From positions 186,001-250,000 of the forward strand of contig NZ_JBFABE010000003.1 in assembly GCF_040640155.1 (NCBI RefSeq): DNA of 64,000 nt, read 5' to 3'. Source of the DNA: Streptosporangium sp040640155 (GTDB lineage Bacteria; Actinomycetota; Actinomycetes; Streptosporangiales; Streptosporangiaceae). The notes under the pieces were generated by a model, which saw nothing but the letters and a program-made list of their open reading frames with translations, searched no databases and was not told the DNA's origin. The position numbers and the translations under genes were made by a program. Below are positions 1 to 8,746 of the stretch, piece after piece. The stretch's first letter is position 1, and every line of letters starts with the position of its first letter.

Positions 1-1009
1 CCTCGGGCGGGGCGATCGCCTCCAGCAGGGCGCGTTCCTCGCGCCCGAAGAGCTCGGGGCGTTCCCCGTACGCCACGGCGAGGTCGCCGAAGACCGTCTG
101 GTAGGCGAACGTGCGGGAGGGGGGCGTGATGCCCAGCGCCGGATAGCCGGCACCCAGCATCAGCGCCGGCACCGTCACCGCGGTGGCCGCCACGACCGCC
201 AGCCGGCGGCGGGCCGCGGGCAGCAGCAGCGCCAGCAGGACGGCGGCGATCAACGCGACCAGGAAGCCGTTGTGGCGGAAGAGGCCCAGCCCGAGCAGCT
301 CGGCGCAGAAGACCGGCAGACGCGGGTCCCGGGCCGTCACGCCCCGGGACCGCGCGGGCCTGCGCCGCCGCCGCGCCCCGCCCCGCCGCCGCGCGGACGC
401 GATCCCGGACGTGGTCGTGGACGTGGTCGTGGAGGCGGTGCCGGACACGGTGCCGGACACTGTGCCGGACGGGGCCGGGGCCCCGGTCCCTGACGAGACC
501 GGGGAGGCGAGCCTGATCGCGGTGCCCGCGGCCAGCACGGCGCAGATCGTGAACGGCACGTCCTTCCAGATCGCCACGGTGAAGGCACCGAGCGGCGGCG
601 ACAGCGTGGCGCAGCCGACCGCGACGAGCAGCCACCGCCCCCGCGCGCCCAGCGCCCTGACCGCGCCCGCCAGGTGGGCCAGCGCGGCGGCCATCCCGGC
701 CGTCTGCAGCAGGGTGACCGCGGACACGTCACCGGTCAGCCACAGGCAGAGCCCGAGCAGGGCGTCGTAGGCGACCGACTGCCCGGCCACCCAGGGCCCC
801 GTCGTGACGTGCTCGACGTAGGTGACGGAATCGGGGCTCATCAGGCCGGGGTGGAAGGCGAGCCACCAGCCGAGCAGCACGAGCTGGCCGGTCGCGTAAC
901 AGGCGAGCGCGAACCGCCGGCCGGCGTCGGGGGAACCGGGGTCCGGGGAACCGGGGCTCTCCGGCCGCTGCCGCGCGGCCGTGCTCGGCTCCACCGTACT
1001 GATCGTCAT
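1..1009 (-). CDS. Integral membrane protein, DUF6020/glycosyltransferase-like (3' end outside window)
   Basis: Open frame read leftwards from an ATG at 1009 to the window edge, so about 336 N-terminal residues are visible and the C-terminus is missing. A proline- and serine-rich start (residues 1-30) is followed by several hydrophobic helices. The motif HPGLMSPDS (about residues 53-61) after the first helix resembles the luminal Asp-containing loop of DUF6020/GT39-type polyprenyl-phosphate sugar transferases, which act on the outer face of the membrane. A low-complexity Ser/Thr/Gly then Arg-rich stretch interrupts the middle and is probably a cytoplasmic loop. It is divergent from the polysaccharide deacetylase across about 260 bases. 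The family call is from pattern memory; the open frame with membrane helices is seen directly. Confidence 0.6.
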   Translation of the reverse strand, partial: MTISTVEPSTAARQRPESPGSPDPGSPDAGRRFALACYATGQLVLLGWWLAFHPGLMSPDSVTYVEHVTTGPWVAGQSVAYDALLGLCLWLTGDVSAVTLLQTAGMAAALAHLAGAVRALGARGRWLLVAVGCATLSPPLGAFTVAIWKDVPFTICAVLAAGTAIRLASPVSSGTGAPAPSGTVSGTVSGTASTTTSTTTSGIASARRRGGARRRRRPARSRGVTARDPRLPVFCAELLGLGLFRHNGFLVALIAAVLLALLLPAARRRLAVVAATAVTVPALMLGAGYPALGITPPSRTFAYQTVFGDLAVAYGERPELFGREERALLEAIAPPE

Positions 1010-1268
1010 GGTCTTCCCAGCGGGTTCTGGCAGCGGGCGGGTGCTCATCATCGGGCACCGGCCGGGAACGCCCGCGCCGACTATACGCAGCCGTGACCTG
1101 GGGAATCACCAAGCTTGCGACACGTCGGCGGGAGCGGGTGCCGGAGCGCCCCGGCCCTCGGCGGGGCGGGGTTTCACAGAACATCGTGACTCTTCCGCCC
1201 CGGAAGGCCTCAGCCGTCTCGATAGGATGCCCCTTCGACCGACGTCGATTTGACCCGGAGCTCCCCTC

Positions 1269-2135
1269 ATGAAGTCTCCTGTCCGAATGGTGCTGGCCGC
1301 GTCCTGCGCGGTAGCCATGATTTCCGTCCCGACCACCGCGTGGAGTGCGGACAAGCCAGAAAACACCCCCAAGGCGGCGGCCACGCCCAAGGCGACGGGC
1401 AAGGCCAAGCCCGCTCCCAAGCCCGTGCCCGCTCCCAAGCCCGTGGACTGCGCGAAGGTCAAGTGCATCGCGCTGACCTTCGACGACGGCCCCGGCAAGT
1501 ACGCCGACAAGCTGCTCGACACCTTCAAGAAGTACAAGTCCAAGGCGACGTTCTTCCTCGAGGGCCAGTACGTGAAGTCCCGGCCCGCGTTCGCCAAGCG
1601 GATGGTCGTCGAGGGCCACGAGATCGGCAACCACAGCTACACCCACCCGCACCTGCGGGAACTGTCCGAGGACAAGATCCGCGAGGAGCTGACCTCGACC
1701 CAGGCCATCGTCAAGAAGGTGACCGGCAAGTACCCGACGACGATCCGCCCGCCCTACGGCGAGCTCGACGGGCGTGTCTCGGCGATCGCCAAGGAAATGG
1801 GCATGCCGATCATCCTGTGGAACGGCGGCTCGCGGGACTGGGCGACCAGGAACGAGAAGGCCATCCACGACGAGGTGCTCAAGAACGCCAAGCGTGACGG
1901 CGTGATCCTGATGCACGACTGGGTCGAGCAGACCGTCAAGGTGATGCCGAAGCTGCTGGTCGCGCTGCAGAAGCAGGGCTACCACGTGGTGTCGGTCTCC
2001 TCGCTGCGCGGAGCCAAGGCCACCGTGGCCGGGGACGTCTACCCGGTCGGCTCCGAGAAGGACGACGACCTGAACTCGGACTCGCCCACCGGCGACCCGG
2101 ACGCCTACGCGCAGTCGCCGGAGGACAGCTTCTGA
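1269..2135 (+). CDS. Secreted polysaccharide deacetylase (CE4, NodB domain)
   Basis: A 288-residue protein with a signal peptide (basic start, hydrophobic 6-20, Ala-rich cleavage region near 27), a Lys/Pro/Ala-rich spacer (about 30-58) that could cross or bind the cell wall, and a NodB homology domain from about residue 64. Visible CE4 motifs: TFDDGP (70-75), metal-binding H122xxxH126 in NHSYTH, RPPYG (160-164), and LMHD with catalytic His216. The family removes N-acetyl groups from peptidoglycan, chitin or related glycans, and all key residues are present. The ATG at 1269 gives the signal peptide directly; only a weak GGAG precedes it. The last codons (SPEDSF) are the first unit of a 27-bp repeat array that continues past the stop codon (separate entry). 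Transcription converges on the acyltransferase gene. Confidence 0.9.
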   Translation: MKSPVRMVLAASCAVAMISVPTTAWSADKPENTPKAAATPKATGKAKPAPKPVPAPKPVDCAKVKCIALTFDDGPGKYADKLLDTFKKYKSKATFFLEGQYVKSRPAFAKRMVVEGHEIGNHSYTHPHLRELSEDKIREELTSTQAIVKKVTGKYPTTIRPPYGELDGRVSAIAKEMGMPIILWNGGSRDWATRNEKAIHDEVLKNAKRDGVILMHDWVEQTVKVMPKLLVALQKQGYHVVSVSSLRGAKATVAGDVYPVGSEKDDDLNSDSPTGDPDAYAQSPEDSF

Positions 2136-2270
2136 GCCTCGTCCTCCCAGGACGGCTCCCGGGCTCCCTCACCCGAGGGCGGCTCCCGGGCCCCGTCGTC
2201 CGGGGACGGCCCTCCGGCCCCGTCGCCCGAGGACCGCTCCCGAGCCCCGTCTCCCGAGGACGGCGGCTCG
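2109..2270. repeat. Six-copy 27-bp degenerate tandem repeat straddling the deacetylase stop codon
   Basis: Units start at 2109, 2136, 2163, 2190, 2217 and 2244, all exactly 27 bp. Read in the deacetylase frame they encode a nine-residue unit close to SPEDGSRAP. The first unit is the true C-terminus of the deacetylase and contains its stop TGA (2133-2135), where unit 2217-2243 has CGA. The reading frame stays open for roughly 130 codons beyond that stop. Length in multiples of three suggests the array was once translated. Confidence 0.8.
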
Positions 2271-2292
2271 GGAGCGGCACCCCCCGCGCTCC

Positions 2293-3603
2293 TCACACCG
2301 TCCCTGTCCCCGGCGTCCTCAGCGTTCCCGGCGTCCCCGGCGTCCCCGGCGTTCCCGGCGCCCTGGGAGCCGTCGGAAGCCCCGGCACTCCCGGACCCCC
2401 GGCGCCGTCCGTGCCCGGTGTCGCGTCCCCGGCCGATCTCCGGGCCAGCCGCCTGCCCAGCCGCTGCATGGGAAGTTCCACGTAGCGGTAGGTCAGCAGG
2501 CTCAGGCCGAGCACCGACAGCACGAACACCGCGCTGAGCGAGAGCTGCACCGCCTGCCCCGCCGCTCGCACGTCCCCGGCGACGGCGTGGAAGATCCGCA
2601 GCATCGGGTGGTGCAACAGGTAGACCGAGTAGCTCACCAGGCCCAGCCAGACGAGGAACCCGGGCAGCCGGCGCTCGCGCAGGGCCATCCCCCCGGCGAA
2701 CGTCGCTCCCGCCAGCGCCATGGTGGCCAGCCACGGCCCCGGTTGCACCCACCACCAGCCCGCCTGGGGTGCCCAGACCGGGGTGACGCCCACCAGGACG
2801 GCCGTCACCGCGACCGGGGCGAGCCCGCCCGCCCCCTCCTCCCAGCGGCGGATCGCGGTCCCGGCGAACATCACCGCGAGGATCACCGCCCCCAGCCACG
2901 GCACGAAACCGGAGAAGAGCAGCAGCACCACGGCCATCACGCCCAGGACGTAGGCGGCGCTCCTGCGGAACCTGCCGCCGAGAAGACAGGCCAGACCGGC
3001 GAGGAACACCGGGCCCGACACGTAGGCGGGCCAGGGCCCGTCCAGCAGCGGCCCGGTCAGCAGGAGCCCGGCGACGACCGCGACCACCCCGAAGACCACC
3101 GCGATCGTCCCGCTGGCCCGGTGCGCCCCGCCGACGAACAGCGCGGTCACGACCAGGTAGAAGACCATCTCGTACGAGAGCGTCCACATGGTGTCGGCCA
3201 GGCCGCCCCGGTGCACGACGTCCAGCAGCATCGTGGCGTGCGCGGACACCGACGACAGGTCCCTGGGCACCTGCTCGCGGACCGGCATCCAGATCGCCGC
3301 CACCAGCACCCCGGCCACGACCAGCAGGTAGATCGGGTACAGCCGGAACACGCGGCTGATCCAGAAGGCCCGCACGTCGCCGCGCCGCTCCAGCGACACC
3401 GGGATGATGTAGCCGCTGACCAGGAAGAAGACCAGGACGCCGTACATGCCGAGGTTGAACCAGTACGGCCTCAGGGAGGGCATGAACCAGGGCAGCAGGT
3501 GCTCCAGCATGACGGCGACCGCGCCGAGGCCGCGCAGCGCGTCGAGCCACGCCAGGCGGGCGGCGGGGGCCGGGGCGGCACCGATCGAGGAGGTGGAGGA
3601 CAC
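2293..3603 (-). CDS. Acyltransferase 3 family membrane protein
   Basis: About 436 residues from a GTG at 3603. The Acyltransf_3 hallmark is present at the N-terminus: WLDALRG with Arg24, then His35 eleven residues on in VMLEH, followed by about ten hydrophobic helices and repeated short basic loops. Such proteins transfer acetyl or other acyl groups to surface polysaccharides, lipids or antibiotics at the membrane. The C-terminal 50 residues are low complexity (repeated TPG/PGT). The 3603 start was chosen because homology-like sequence begins about 15 residues later and a TAGGTT box lies about 7 bases upstream, as in leaderless actinobacterial mRNAs; an in-frame ATG at 3669 is the alternative. 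It lies 115 bases behind guaA on the same strand. Substrate cannot be predicted. Confidence 0.8.
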   Translation of the reverse strand: MSSTSSIGAAPAPAARLAWLDALRGLGAVAVMLEHLLPWFMPSLRPYWFNLGMYGVLVFFLVSGYIIPVSLERRGDVRAFWISRVFRLYPIYLLVVAGVLVAAIWMPVREQVPRDLSSVSAHATMLLDVVHRGGLADTMWTLSYEMVFYLVVTALFVGGAHRASGTIAVVFGVVAVVAGLLLTGPLLDGPWPAYVSGPVFLAGLACLLGGRFRRSAAYVLGVMAVVLLLFSGFVPWLGAVILAVMFAGTAIRRWEEGAGGLAPVAVTAVLVGVTPVWAPQAGWWWVQPGPWLATMALAGATFAGGMALRERRLPGFLVWLGLVSYSVYLLHHPMLRIFHAVAGDVRAAGQAVQLSLSAVFVLSVLGLSLLTYRYVELPMQRLGRRLARRSAGDATPGTDGAGGPGVPGLPTAPRAPGTPGTPGTPGTLRTPGTGTV

Positions 3604-3718
3604 CCGCCCCAACCTACCGTCCGGCACTTTACGAAGCCTTGCCGTCGGCGGCGAACCGGCCCGGGACACCGCACGCGGGACGCGACGGGGACGTCCCGGC
3701 CGGCCTACCGGCGGAGGG

Positions 3719-5269
3719 TCACTCCCACTCGATGGTGCCCGGCGGCTTGCTGGTCACGTCGAGCACCACGCGGTTGACCTCGCGGACCTCGTTGGTGATG
3801 CGGGTGGAGATGCGGGCGAGCACGTCGTAGGGGACGCGGGACCAGTCGGCGGTCATCGCATCCTCGCTGGAGACCGGGCGGAGCACGATCGGGTGGCCGT
3901 AGGTGCGGCCGTCGCCCTGGACGCCCACCGAGCGGACGTCGGCGAGCAGCACGACCGGGCACTGCCAGATGTCCCGGTCGAGGCCGGCGCGGGTGAGCTC
4001 CTCGCGGGCGATGGCGTCCGCCTCGCGGAGGATCTCCAGGCGCTCGCGGCTGACCGCGCCGACGATGCGGATGCCCAGGCCGGGGCCGGGGAACGGCTGG
4101 CGCCAGACCATGGCGGCGGGCAGGCCCAGCTCCTCGCCGGCGCGGCGGACCTCGTCCTTGAACAACGCGCGCAGCGGCTCGACCAGCGAGAAGCGCAGGT
4201 CGTCGGGGAGGCCGCCGACGTTGTGGTGGGACTTGATGTTGGCGGTGCCGGTGCCTCCGCCGGACTCGACCACGTCCGGGTAGAGGGTGCCCTGGACGAG
4301 GAAGTCGACGGGCCCGTCGGCCAGGATGGCGCGCTGCTCGTCCTCGAAGACCCTGATGAACTCGCGGCCGATGATCTTGCGCTTCTCCTCGGGGTCGGTG
4401 ACCCCGTCGAGCGCCTTCAGGAAGCGCTCCTGGGCGTCGGCCACCCGGAGCTTGACGCCGGTGGCGGCCACGAAGTCGCGCTCGACCTGCTCGGCCTCGC
4501 CCTTGCGCAGCAGCCCGTGGTCGACGAAGACGCAGGTCAGCCGGTCGCCGATGGCCCGCTGGACCATGGCGGCGGCCACCGCGGAGTCGACGCCGCCCGA
4601 CAGGCCGCAGATGGCGCGCCCCTCGGGGCCGATCTGGGCGCGGATCGCCTCGACCGCGTCCTCGACGATGTTGAGCATCGTCCAGGAGGGGCGGCAGCCC
4701 GCGGCGTCGAGGAAGCGCTTGAGCACGGCCTGGCCGTGCTCGGAGTGCAGCACCTCGGGGTGGAACTGGACGCCGTACAGCCCCAGCTCGGGGTGCTCGA
4801 AGGCGGCCACGGGCGTCTGGGCGGTCGCGGCGGTCACGGTGAACCCCTCGGGGGCGGCCGAGACGCTGTCGCCGTGGGACATCCAGACCGACTGGCTCCG
4901 GGGCAGCCCGGCGAAGAGCACGCCCTGGCCGCTCACGTCCAGGGCGGTGCCGCCGTACTCGGCCGTGCCGGTCCTGGCCACCTCGCCGCCGAGCTCCTGG
5001 GCCATGACCTGGAAGCCGTAGCAGATGCCGAAGGTGGGCACGCCGGTGCGGAACAGGCCCGCGGGGGCGGCCGGGGCGCCCTCGGCGTACACCGACGACG
5101 GGCCGCCGGACAGGATGACGGCCTTGGGCTTCTTGGCCATCATCTCCTCCACCGGCATCGTCGAGGGGACGATCTCGGAGTAGACGTGGCATTCACGCAC
5201 CCGTCGCGCGATCAGCTGCGCGTACTGCGCGCCGAAGTCGACGACCAGGACCGTGTCGAACTCAGACAC
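3719..5269 (-). CDS. guaA: GMP synthase (glutamine-hydrolysing)
   Basis: A 516-residue cytoplasmic enzyme converting XMP, ATP and glutamine to GMP, the last step of guanine nucleotide synthesis. It has an N-terminal class I glutamine amidotransferase domain with nucleophile Cys83 (GICYGF) and His170/Glu172 (FHPE); an ATP-pyrophosphatase domain with the P-loop SGGVDS (about 224-229); and the C-terminal dimerisation domain ending in the conserved KPPGTIEWE. Length is normal. A TTG at 5281 opens the same frame, but GTG 5269 is preferred because GGGGGT sits just upstream and homologues start at this point. guaB and guaB3 lie 42 kb away, so the pathway genes are unlinked here. Confidence 0.97.
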   Translation of the reverse strand: MSEFDTVLVVDFGAQYAQLIARRVRECHVYSEIVPSTMPVEEMMAKKPKAVILSGGPSSVYAEGAPAAPAGLFRTGVPTFGICYGFQVMAQELGGEVARTGTAEYGGTALDVSGQGVLFAGLPRSQSVWMSHGDSVSAAPEGFTVTAATAQTPVAAFEHPELGLYGVQFHPEVLHSEHGQAVLKRFLDAAGCRPSWTMLNIVEDAVEAIRAQIGPEGRAICGLSGGVDSAVAAAMVQRAIGDRLTCVFVDHGLLRKGEAEQVERDFVAATGVKLRVADAQERFLKALDGVTDPEEKRKIIGREFIRVFEDEQRAILADGPVDFLVQGTLYPDVVESGGGTGTANIKSHHNVGGLPDDLRFSLVEPLRALFKDEVRRAGEELGLPAAMVWRQPFPGPGLGIRIVGAVSRERLEILREADAIAREELTRAGLDRDIWQCPVVLLADVRSVGVQGDGRTYGHPIVLRPVSSEDAMTADWSRVPYDVLARISTRITNEVREVNRVVLDVTSKPPGTIEWE

Positions 5270-5335
5270 CAAGACCCCCAAAAGGACCCCCGAAGGGAAC
5301 AGAGCGGTCGTCCCAGTCTATCGGCGCCCGCCCGC

Positions 5336-5470
5336 ACGCCCGCTCGCGGACGGGAAAGCACCCGCTCACGGGCGGGGAAACGCTTGATCACGAGCGAGGA
5401 GACGCCCCCTCACGGACGGGGAGACGCCCCCTCACGGGCGGGAAGCGGACGGGAAGCGGACGGGAGAGCG
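5336..5470. repeat. Degenerate ~22-bp tandem repeat upstream of guaA
   Basis: About five imperfect copies of a 22-23 bp unit built on CTCACGGGCGGGGA, followed by a short GCGGACGGGAA duplication. It lies between the 5' end of guaA (5269) and the 3' end of the SDR gene (5492). No gene and no clear hairpin is seen in it. Confidence 0.6.
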
Positions 5471-5491
5471 CCGGTTCGCCGTCGGGAGAAC

Positions 5492-6325
5492 CTACTCGTG
5501 GACGGGGAAGGGGGGCAGCGTCCCGGACAGGAGGGCCTCGGTCTGCCCGCGCAGGCCCTCGGCGTAGCCGGGGTGGGTGAAGACCAGGAAACGCTCCTCG
5601 CGGATGGCCTCCACCGTCGCGCGCGCAACCTCGGCCGGGTCGATGCCCCGCTCCAGGAGCCCGTCGATGATCTCCATGGAGGCCGCCTCGTCCTCGGTGC
5701 GCCCGGCGGTCCGCAGGTTCTCCGGCCGGACCCGCTCGGAGCGGTTGATGCCGGTCCGCACCCCGCCGGGGCAGAGCGCCGTCACCCGGAGCCTGGAGCC
5801 GGCCGTCGCGAGATCCTGGGCGAGGGACTGCGACGCCGCGAACGCGGCGTACTTCGAGACCGAGTAGCCCCCGGAGTACGGGGCGGCGAACAGTCCCGCG
5901 ACCGAGACCGTGTTGACGATGTGCCCCTCGGTGTCCTGGTCGATCATGCGGGGCACGAAGGCCCGGATACCGTGCAGCACCCCCCACAGGTTCACCCCGA
6001 GCAGCCAGGCGAAGTCCTCGGGCTCCCTGGTCCAGATCCGGCCGCCCTGGAAGACGCCCGCGTTGTTGCAGAGCACGTGCACGGCGCCCAGCTCGCCGAA
6101 CGTCCGGTCGGCCAGGTGCTCCACGGCCACCGGGTCGGAGACGTCGGTGATCTCGGTGAGCACCTTGGCCCCCTCCACCAGCGAGGCGGTCTCCGCGAGC
6201 GCCGAGGGGTCGACGTCGGCGAGCATCAGCGTCATGCCCTCCGCGGCCAGGCCCAGCGCGAGCGCCCGCCCGATCCCGCCGCCCGCCCCCGTGACGACCG
6301 CGACCTTGCCCGACAGTTCACGCAT
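5492..6325 (-). CDS. Short-chain dehydrogenase/reductase (classical SDR)
   Basis: A 277-residue NAD(P)-dependent oxidoreductase. Visible motifs: cofactor loop TGAGGGIG (12-19), NNAG (87-90), catalytic Ser141 and YSVSK (154-158), all as in classical SDRs. An Asp at the end of beta-2 (LADVD) favours NAD over NADP by family rule. The ATG at 6325 is preferred over 6352 because GGGAGG lies six bases upstream. It is divergent from a second SDR gene, with starts 117 bases apart, so the two may share a control region. The C-terminal region after residue 230 resembles the oxidoreductase/decarboxylase-associated SDRs common in actinomycetes; substrate unknown. Confidence 0.88.
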   Translation of the reverse strand: MRELSGKVAVVTGAGGGIGRALALGLAAEGMTLMLADVDPSALAETASLVEGAKVLTEITDVSDPVAVEHLADRTFGELGAVHVLCNNAGVFQGGRIWTREPEDFAWLLGVNLWGVLHGIRAFVPRMIDQDTEGHIVNTVSVAGLFAAPYSGGYSVSKYAAFAASQSLAQDLATAGSRLRVTALCPGGVRTGINRSERVRPENLRTAGRTEDEAASMEIIDGLLERGIDPAEVARATVEAIREERFLVFTHPGYAEGLRGQTEALLSGTLPPFPVHE

Positions 6326-6442
6326 CGCGCCTCCCTGAGCCTGACATCTCACGCCCGCGCCGCGGCGGGCCGTGGCGTACCTAGCGACCGATTGGCCCCC
6401 AAGCTAACGTTGAAGGTCACCACCAGTCGAGGAGGGGACCCC

Positions 6443-7189
6443 ATGGCGGGCACCGGAGTCGTCGTCACCGGCGGCGCGTCGGGGATCGGGCGGGCCTGCG
6501 CGCTGGCCCTGGCCGAGGCCGGGCGGCCGGTCGCGATCTGGGACGTGGACGGGCCCGGCGCCAAGGAGACCGCCTCGTTCGTCGCCATGAACGGCGTCAC
6601 CACGATCGCCGTGACCGTCGACGTCACCGACGCCTCGGCCTTCCCCGCCGCGATCACCGCGAGCCGCGACGCCCTGGGGTCGATCGGGGGCCTGGTGCAC
6701 GCGGCCGGGATCGCCGCCCCCCTGGCGCTCGGCGACCTCACCGAGGCGGCCTGGGACGCGGTGCTCAACGTCAACCTGCGCGCGCACGCCCTGCTGGTCA
6801 AGGCCCTGCTGCCCGACCTGCGCGCCCACGAGGGCGCCGCGGTCGTCGGCGTCTCCTCGATCGAGGGCCTGGTCGGGCAGGCGTTCATCCCGGCGTACTG
6901 CTCCTCCAAGGCCGGCCTGCTCGGCCTGACCCGCTCGATGGCGCACGAGCTGGTGCCGATCCGGGTGAACGCCGTCTGCCCGGGCTACATCGACACCCCG
7001 ATGCTCGCCCGGGCCACCGGCGGCGACCCCGGCTACCTGGAGTCCTTCAGGACCAAGTCGCCCCTCCGCCGCCTCGGCCGTCCCGCCGAGGTCGCCGCGG
7101 CCGTGCGGTTCCTGCTGAGCGACGAGGCGTCCTTCGTCACCGGCGCCCACCTGGTCGTCGACGGCGGGGCGACGGCCGTGGACCGCTGA
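6443..7189 (+). CDS. Short-chain dehydrogenase/reductase, FabG-like
   Basis: A 248-residue classical SDR. Motifs: TGGASGIG (9-16), HAAGI in place of NNAG (86-90), Ser138/139 and YCSSK (152-156), then a PG-containing loop (NAVCPGYIDTPM) and the C-terminal GAHLVVDGG typical of the FabG-like group. It probably reduces a ketone or oxidises an alcohol with NAD(P)H; the substrate cannot be read from sequence. The ATG at 6443 is supported by GAGGAGGGG seven bases upstream; open sequence in the same frame extends much further upstream but is a by-product of GC bias. Transcribed divergently from the other SDR and convergently with the DUF885 gene. Confidence 0.88.
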   Translation: MAGTGVVVTGGASGIGRACALALAEAGRPVAIWDVDGPGAKETASFVAMNGVTTIAVTVDVTDASAFPAAITASRDALGSIGGLVHAAGIAAPLALGDLTEAAWDAVLNVNLRAHALLVKALLPDLRAHEGAAVVGVSSIEGLVGQAFIPAYCSSKAGLLGLTRSMAHELVPIRVNAVCPGYIDTPMLARATGGDPGYLESFRTKSPLRRLGRPAEVAAAVRFLLSDEASFVTGAHLVVDGGATAVDR

Positions 7190-7197
7190 CCGCGCTC

Positions 7198-8736
7198 TCA
7201 CGCGGGGCGGCCGGGCGTCCCCCCGAGGGCGTGGCCGAGCAGGCCCAGGGGCGGGGAGCCGAGGTCGAGCATGGCGGTGTGGAAGCGCTTGAGCCCGAAG
7301 CCCGGGCCCCATTCGGCCCCGGCGCGCTCGCGCAGGTCGAGGATCTCCAGCTTGCCCCAGGTGTAGCGGCCGTAGGTGGGGTCGAAGGTGGCCCGCGCCG
7401 CCTCCGACAGGGCGGCGGGACCGGCGATGTGGGTGTCGGCGGCGAAGCGGCGGGCGCCCTCCTCGACGGTCATCGCACCGGAGTGCACGCCGATCGCGCA
7501 GGCCAGCCGGGTCACCCTGATGAGCGCCTCCAGCCACACCCCGATCTCGAAGCGCGGGTCGCCGGGCGCGAAGTCCTCCTCCACGCACAACTCCTCGGCG
7601 TAGTGCGCCCAGCCCTCGGCGAAGGCCAGCGACATCAGCGTCCGCCGCACCTCGGAGCGCGCGTGGCGCAGGGCGCGGCCGTGCGAGAAGTGCCCGGGGG
7701 CGACCTCGTGCACGTTGATCGCCGGGAGCGTGGTCTCGCTGAAGACCTCCAGCCACTCCTCGATGTCGCGCTCGGGCCAGGAGGGGTCGGGCGGGGTGAC
7801 GTGGTACCAGGAGGGGCCGTCGGGCTCGCCCGGCGCCGCCCAGCTCATCATGGCCATCGCCCACCGGCGCGACTCGGGCGCGATGCCGACCAGGCACTCG
7901 CCGTCGTGGTAGGGCACCAGGTCCTTCTCCCTGGTGAACGCGATCGCCCGCTCGGTGCCGATCCTGGCCGCCTCGATCACGCCGTCCGGGCCGGGGTGGT
8001 CCCTGACGAGCTCGCGCGCGACCTCCAGCGGCTGCCGTCCGGCGAGGCCCAGGGCCGCGCAGGACTCCGTCAGCCGGGCCATCAGGCGGTCGCGTTCGGC
8101 GTCGGCCCGCTCGGCGAGCCGCCCCAGGTCGACCGGGAGGCCGTCGCCGGCGCTCATCAGCCGGGCCAGGCCGCCGGCGCCGAGGGAGGCATCCGGGTCC
8201 CCGGAGCGGGCGGCCTTCTCGACGTGTTCCACCAGCCGGGCGTGCGCCCTGAACGCGGCCTCGCGCGCGCTCTCCTTCGCGTTCGCGGGCACCCCGGCCG
8301 CCAGGCCGCGCACCGCCCCGAGCAGCGCGGCCGCGACGGGGGCGCTGAGCAGGTCGAGGGAGGCCACGGCGTTGTCCACCGCCTCGGGCCAGAGGGCCAG
8401 GTGGGCGTGCTTGGCGGCCTCCCGCTCGGCCTCGGGGGCGTACTCGCGGTCGTAGGTGGCCAGGTCGAGGTTGCCCAGGTGCTCCAGGGGGTTGCGCCGG
8501 TGCAGTTCCAGCTCGCCGAACTGCACCCGCACGGCCTCTTCGAAGATCTGCAGGTGGGCGGCGTCGTAGGGGTCGGCGGGCAGCGGCCCCCGGCCCAGCG
8601 CGGCCAGCCCGGCGCGCACCCCCTCCGGTGACAGGTCCTGGATCATGCCGTCGTACTCGTGCCGTCCGGCCATTTCCCTGACGCCGGACACGGTGAGGTC
8701 GCACACCGCACGAAGGCGGCCGTCGAGTTCGGTCAT
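7198..8736 (-). CDS. DUF885 family protein (zinc peptidase-like)
   Basis: 512 residues, without a signal peptide. It carries the two DUF885 metal-site motifs: HEVAPGH (343-349) and EGWAHYAEE (374-382), an HExxxGH...E arrangement related to gluzincin-like carboxypeptidases. Other actinobacterial DUF885 proteins are suspected peptidases or esterases; the exact reaction is not established. The ATG at 8736 gives MTELDGR; a GTG four codons upstream is an alternative. The gene starts only 10 bases after the stop of the large LuxR regulator on the same strand, so both are probably cotranscribed and the regulator may control this enzyme. Confidence 0.82.
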   Translation of the reverse strand: MTELDGRLRAVCDLTVSGVREMAGRHEYDGMIQDLSPEGVRAGLAALGRGPLPADPYDAAHLQIFEEAVRVQFGELELHRRNPLEHLGNLDLATYDREYAPEAEREAAKHAHLALWPEAVDNAVASLDLLSAPVAAALLGAVRGLAAGVPANAKESAREAAFRAHARLVEHVEKAARSGDPDASLGAGGLARLMSAGDGLPVDLGRLAERADAERDRLMARLTESCAALGLAGRQPLEVARELVRDHPGPDGVIEAARIGTERAIAFTREKDLVPYHDGECLVGIAPESRRWAMAMMSWAAPGEPDGPSWYHVTPPDPSWPERDIEEWLEVFSETTLPAINVHEVAPGHFSHGRALRHARSEVRRTLMSLAFAEGWAHYAEELCVEEDFAPGDPRFEIGVWLEALIRVTRLACAIGVHSGAMTVEEGARRFAADTHIAGPAALSEAARATFDPTYGRYTWGKLEILDLRERAGAEWGPGFGLKRFHTAMLDLGSPPLGLLGHALGGTPGRPA

Positions 8737-8746
8737 GACCGTGACG

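Noticed and set aside
2136..2292. A 27-bp repeat array considered as a CRISPR or a minisatellite with spacers
   Set aside because: Units abut without spacers and are degenerate; it is a coding-type tandem repeat, not a CRISPR array.
3446..6442. A very long open frame on the + strand running opposite guaA and the first SDR, joined to the second SDR
   Set aside because: It is antisense to two clear genes; composition is that of reversed GC-rich codons. Only the part from 6443 has SDR motifs and a ribosome binding site.
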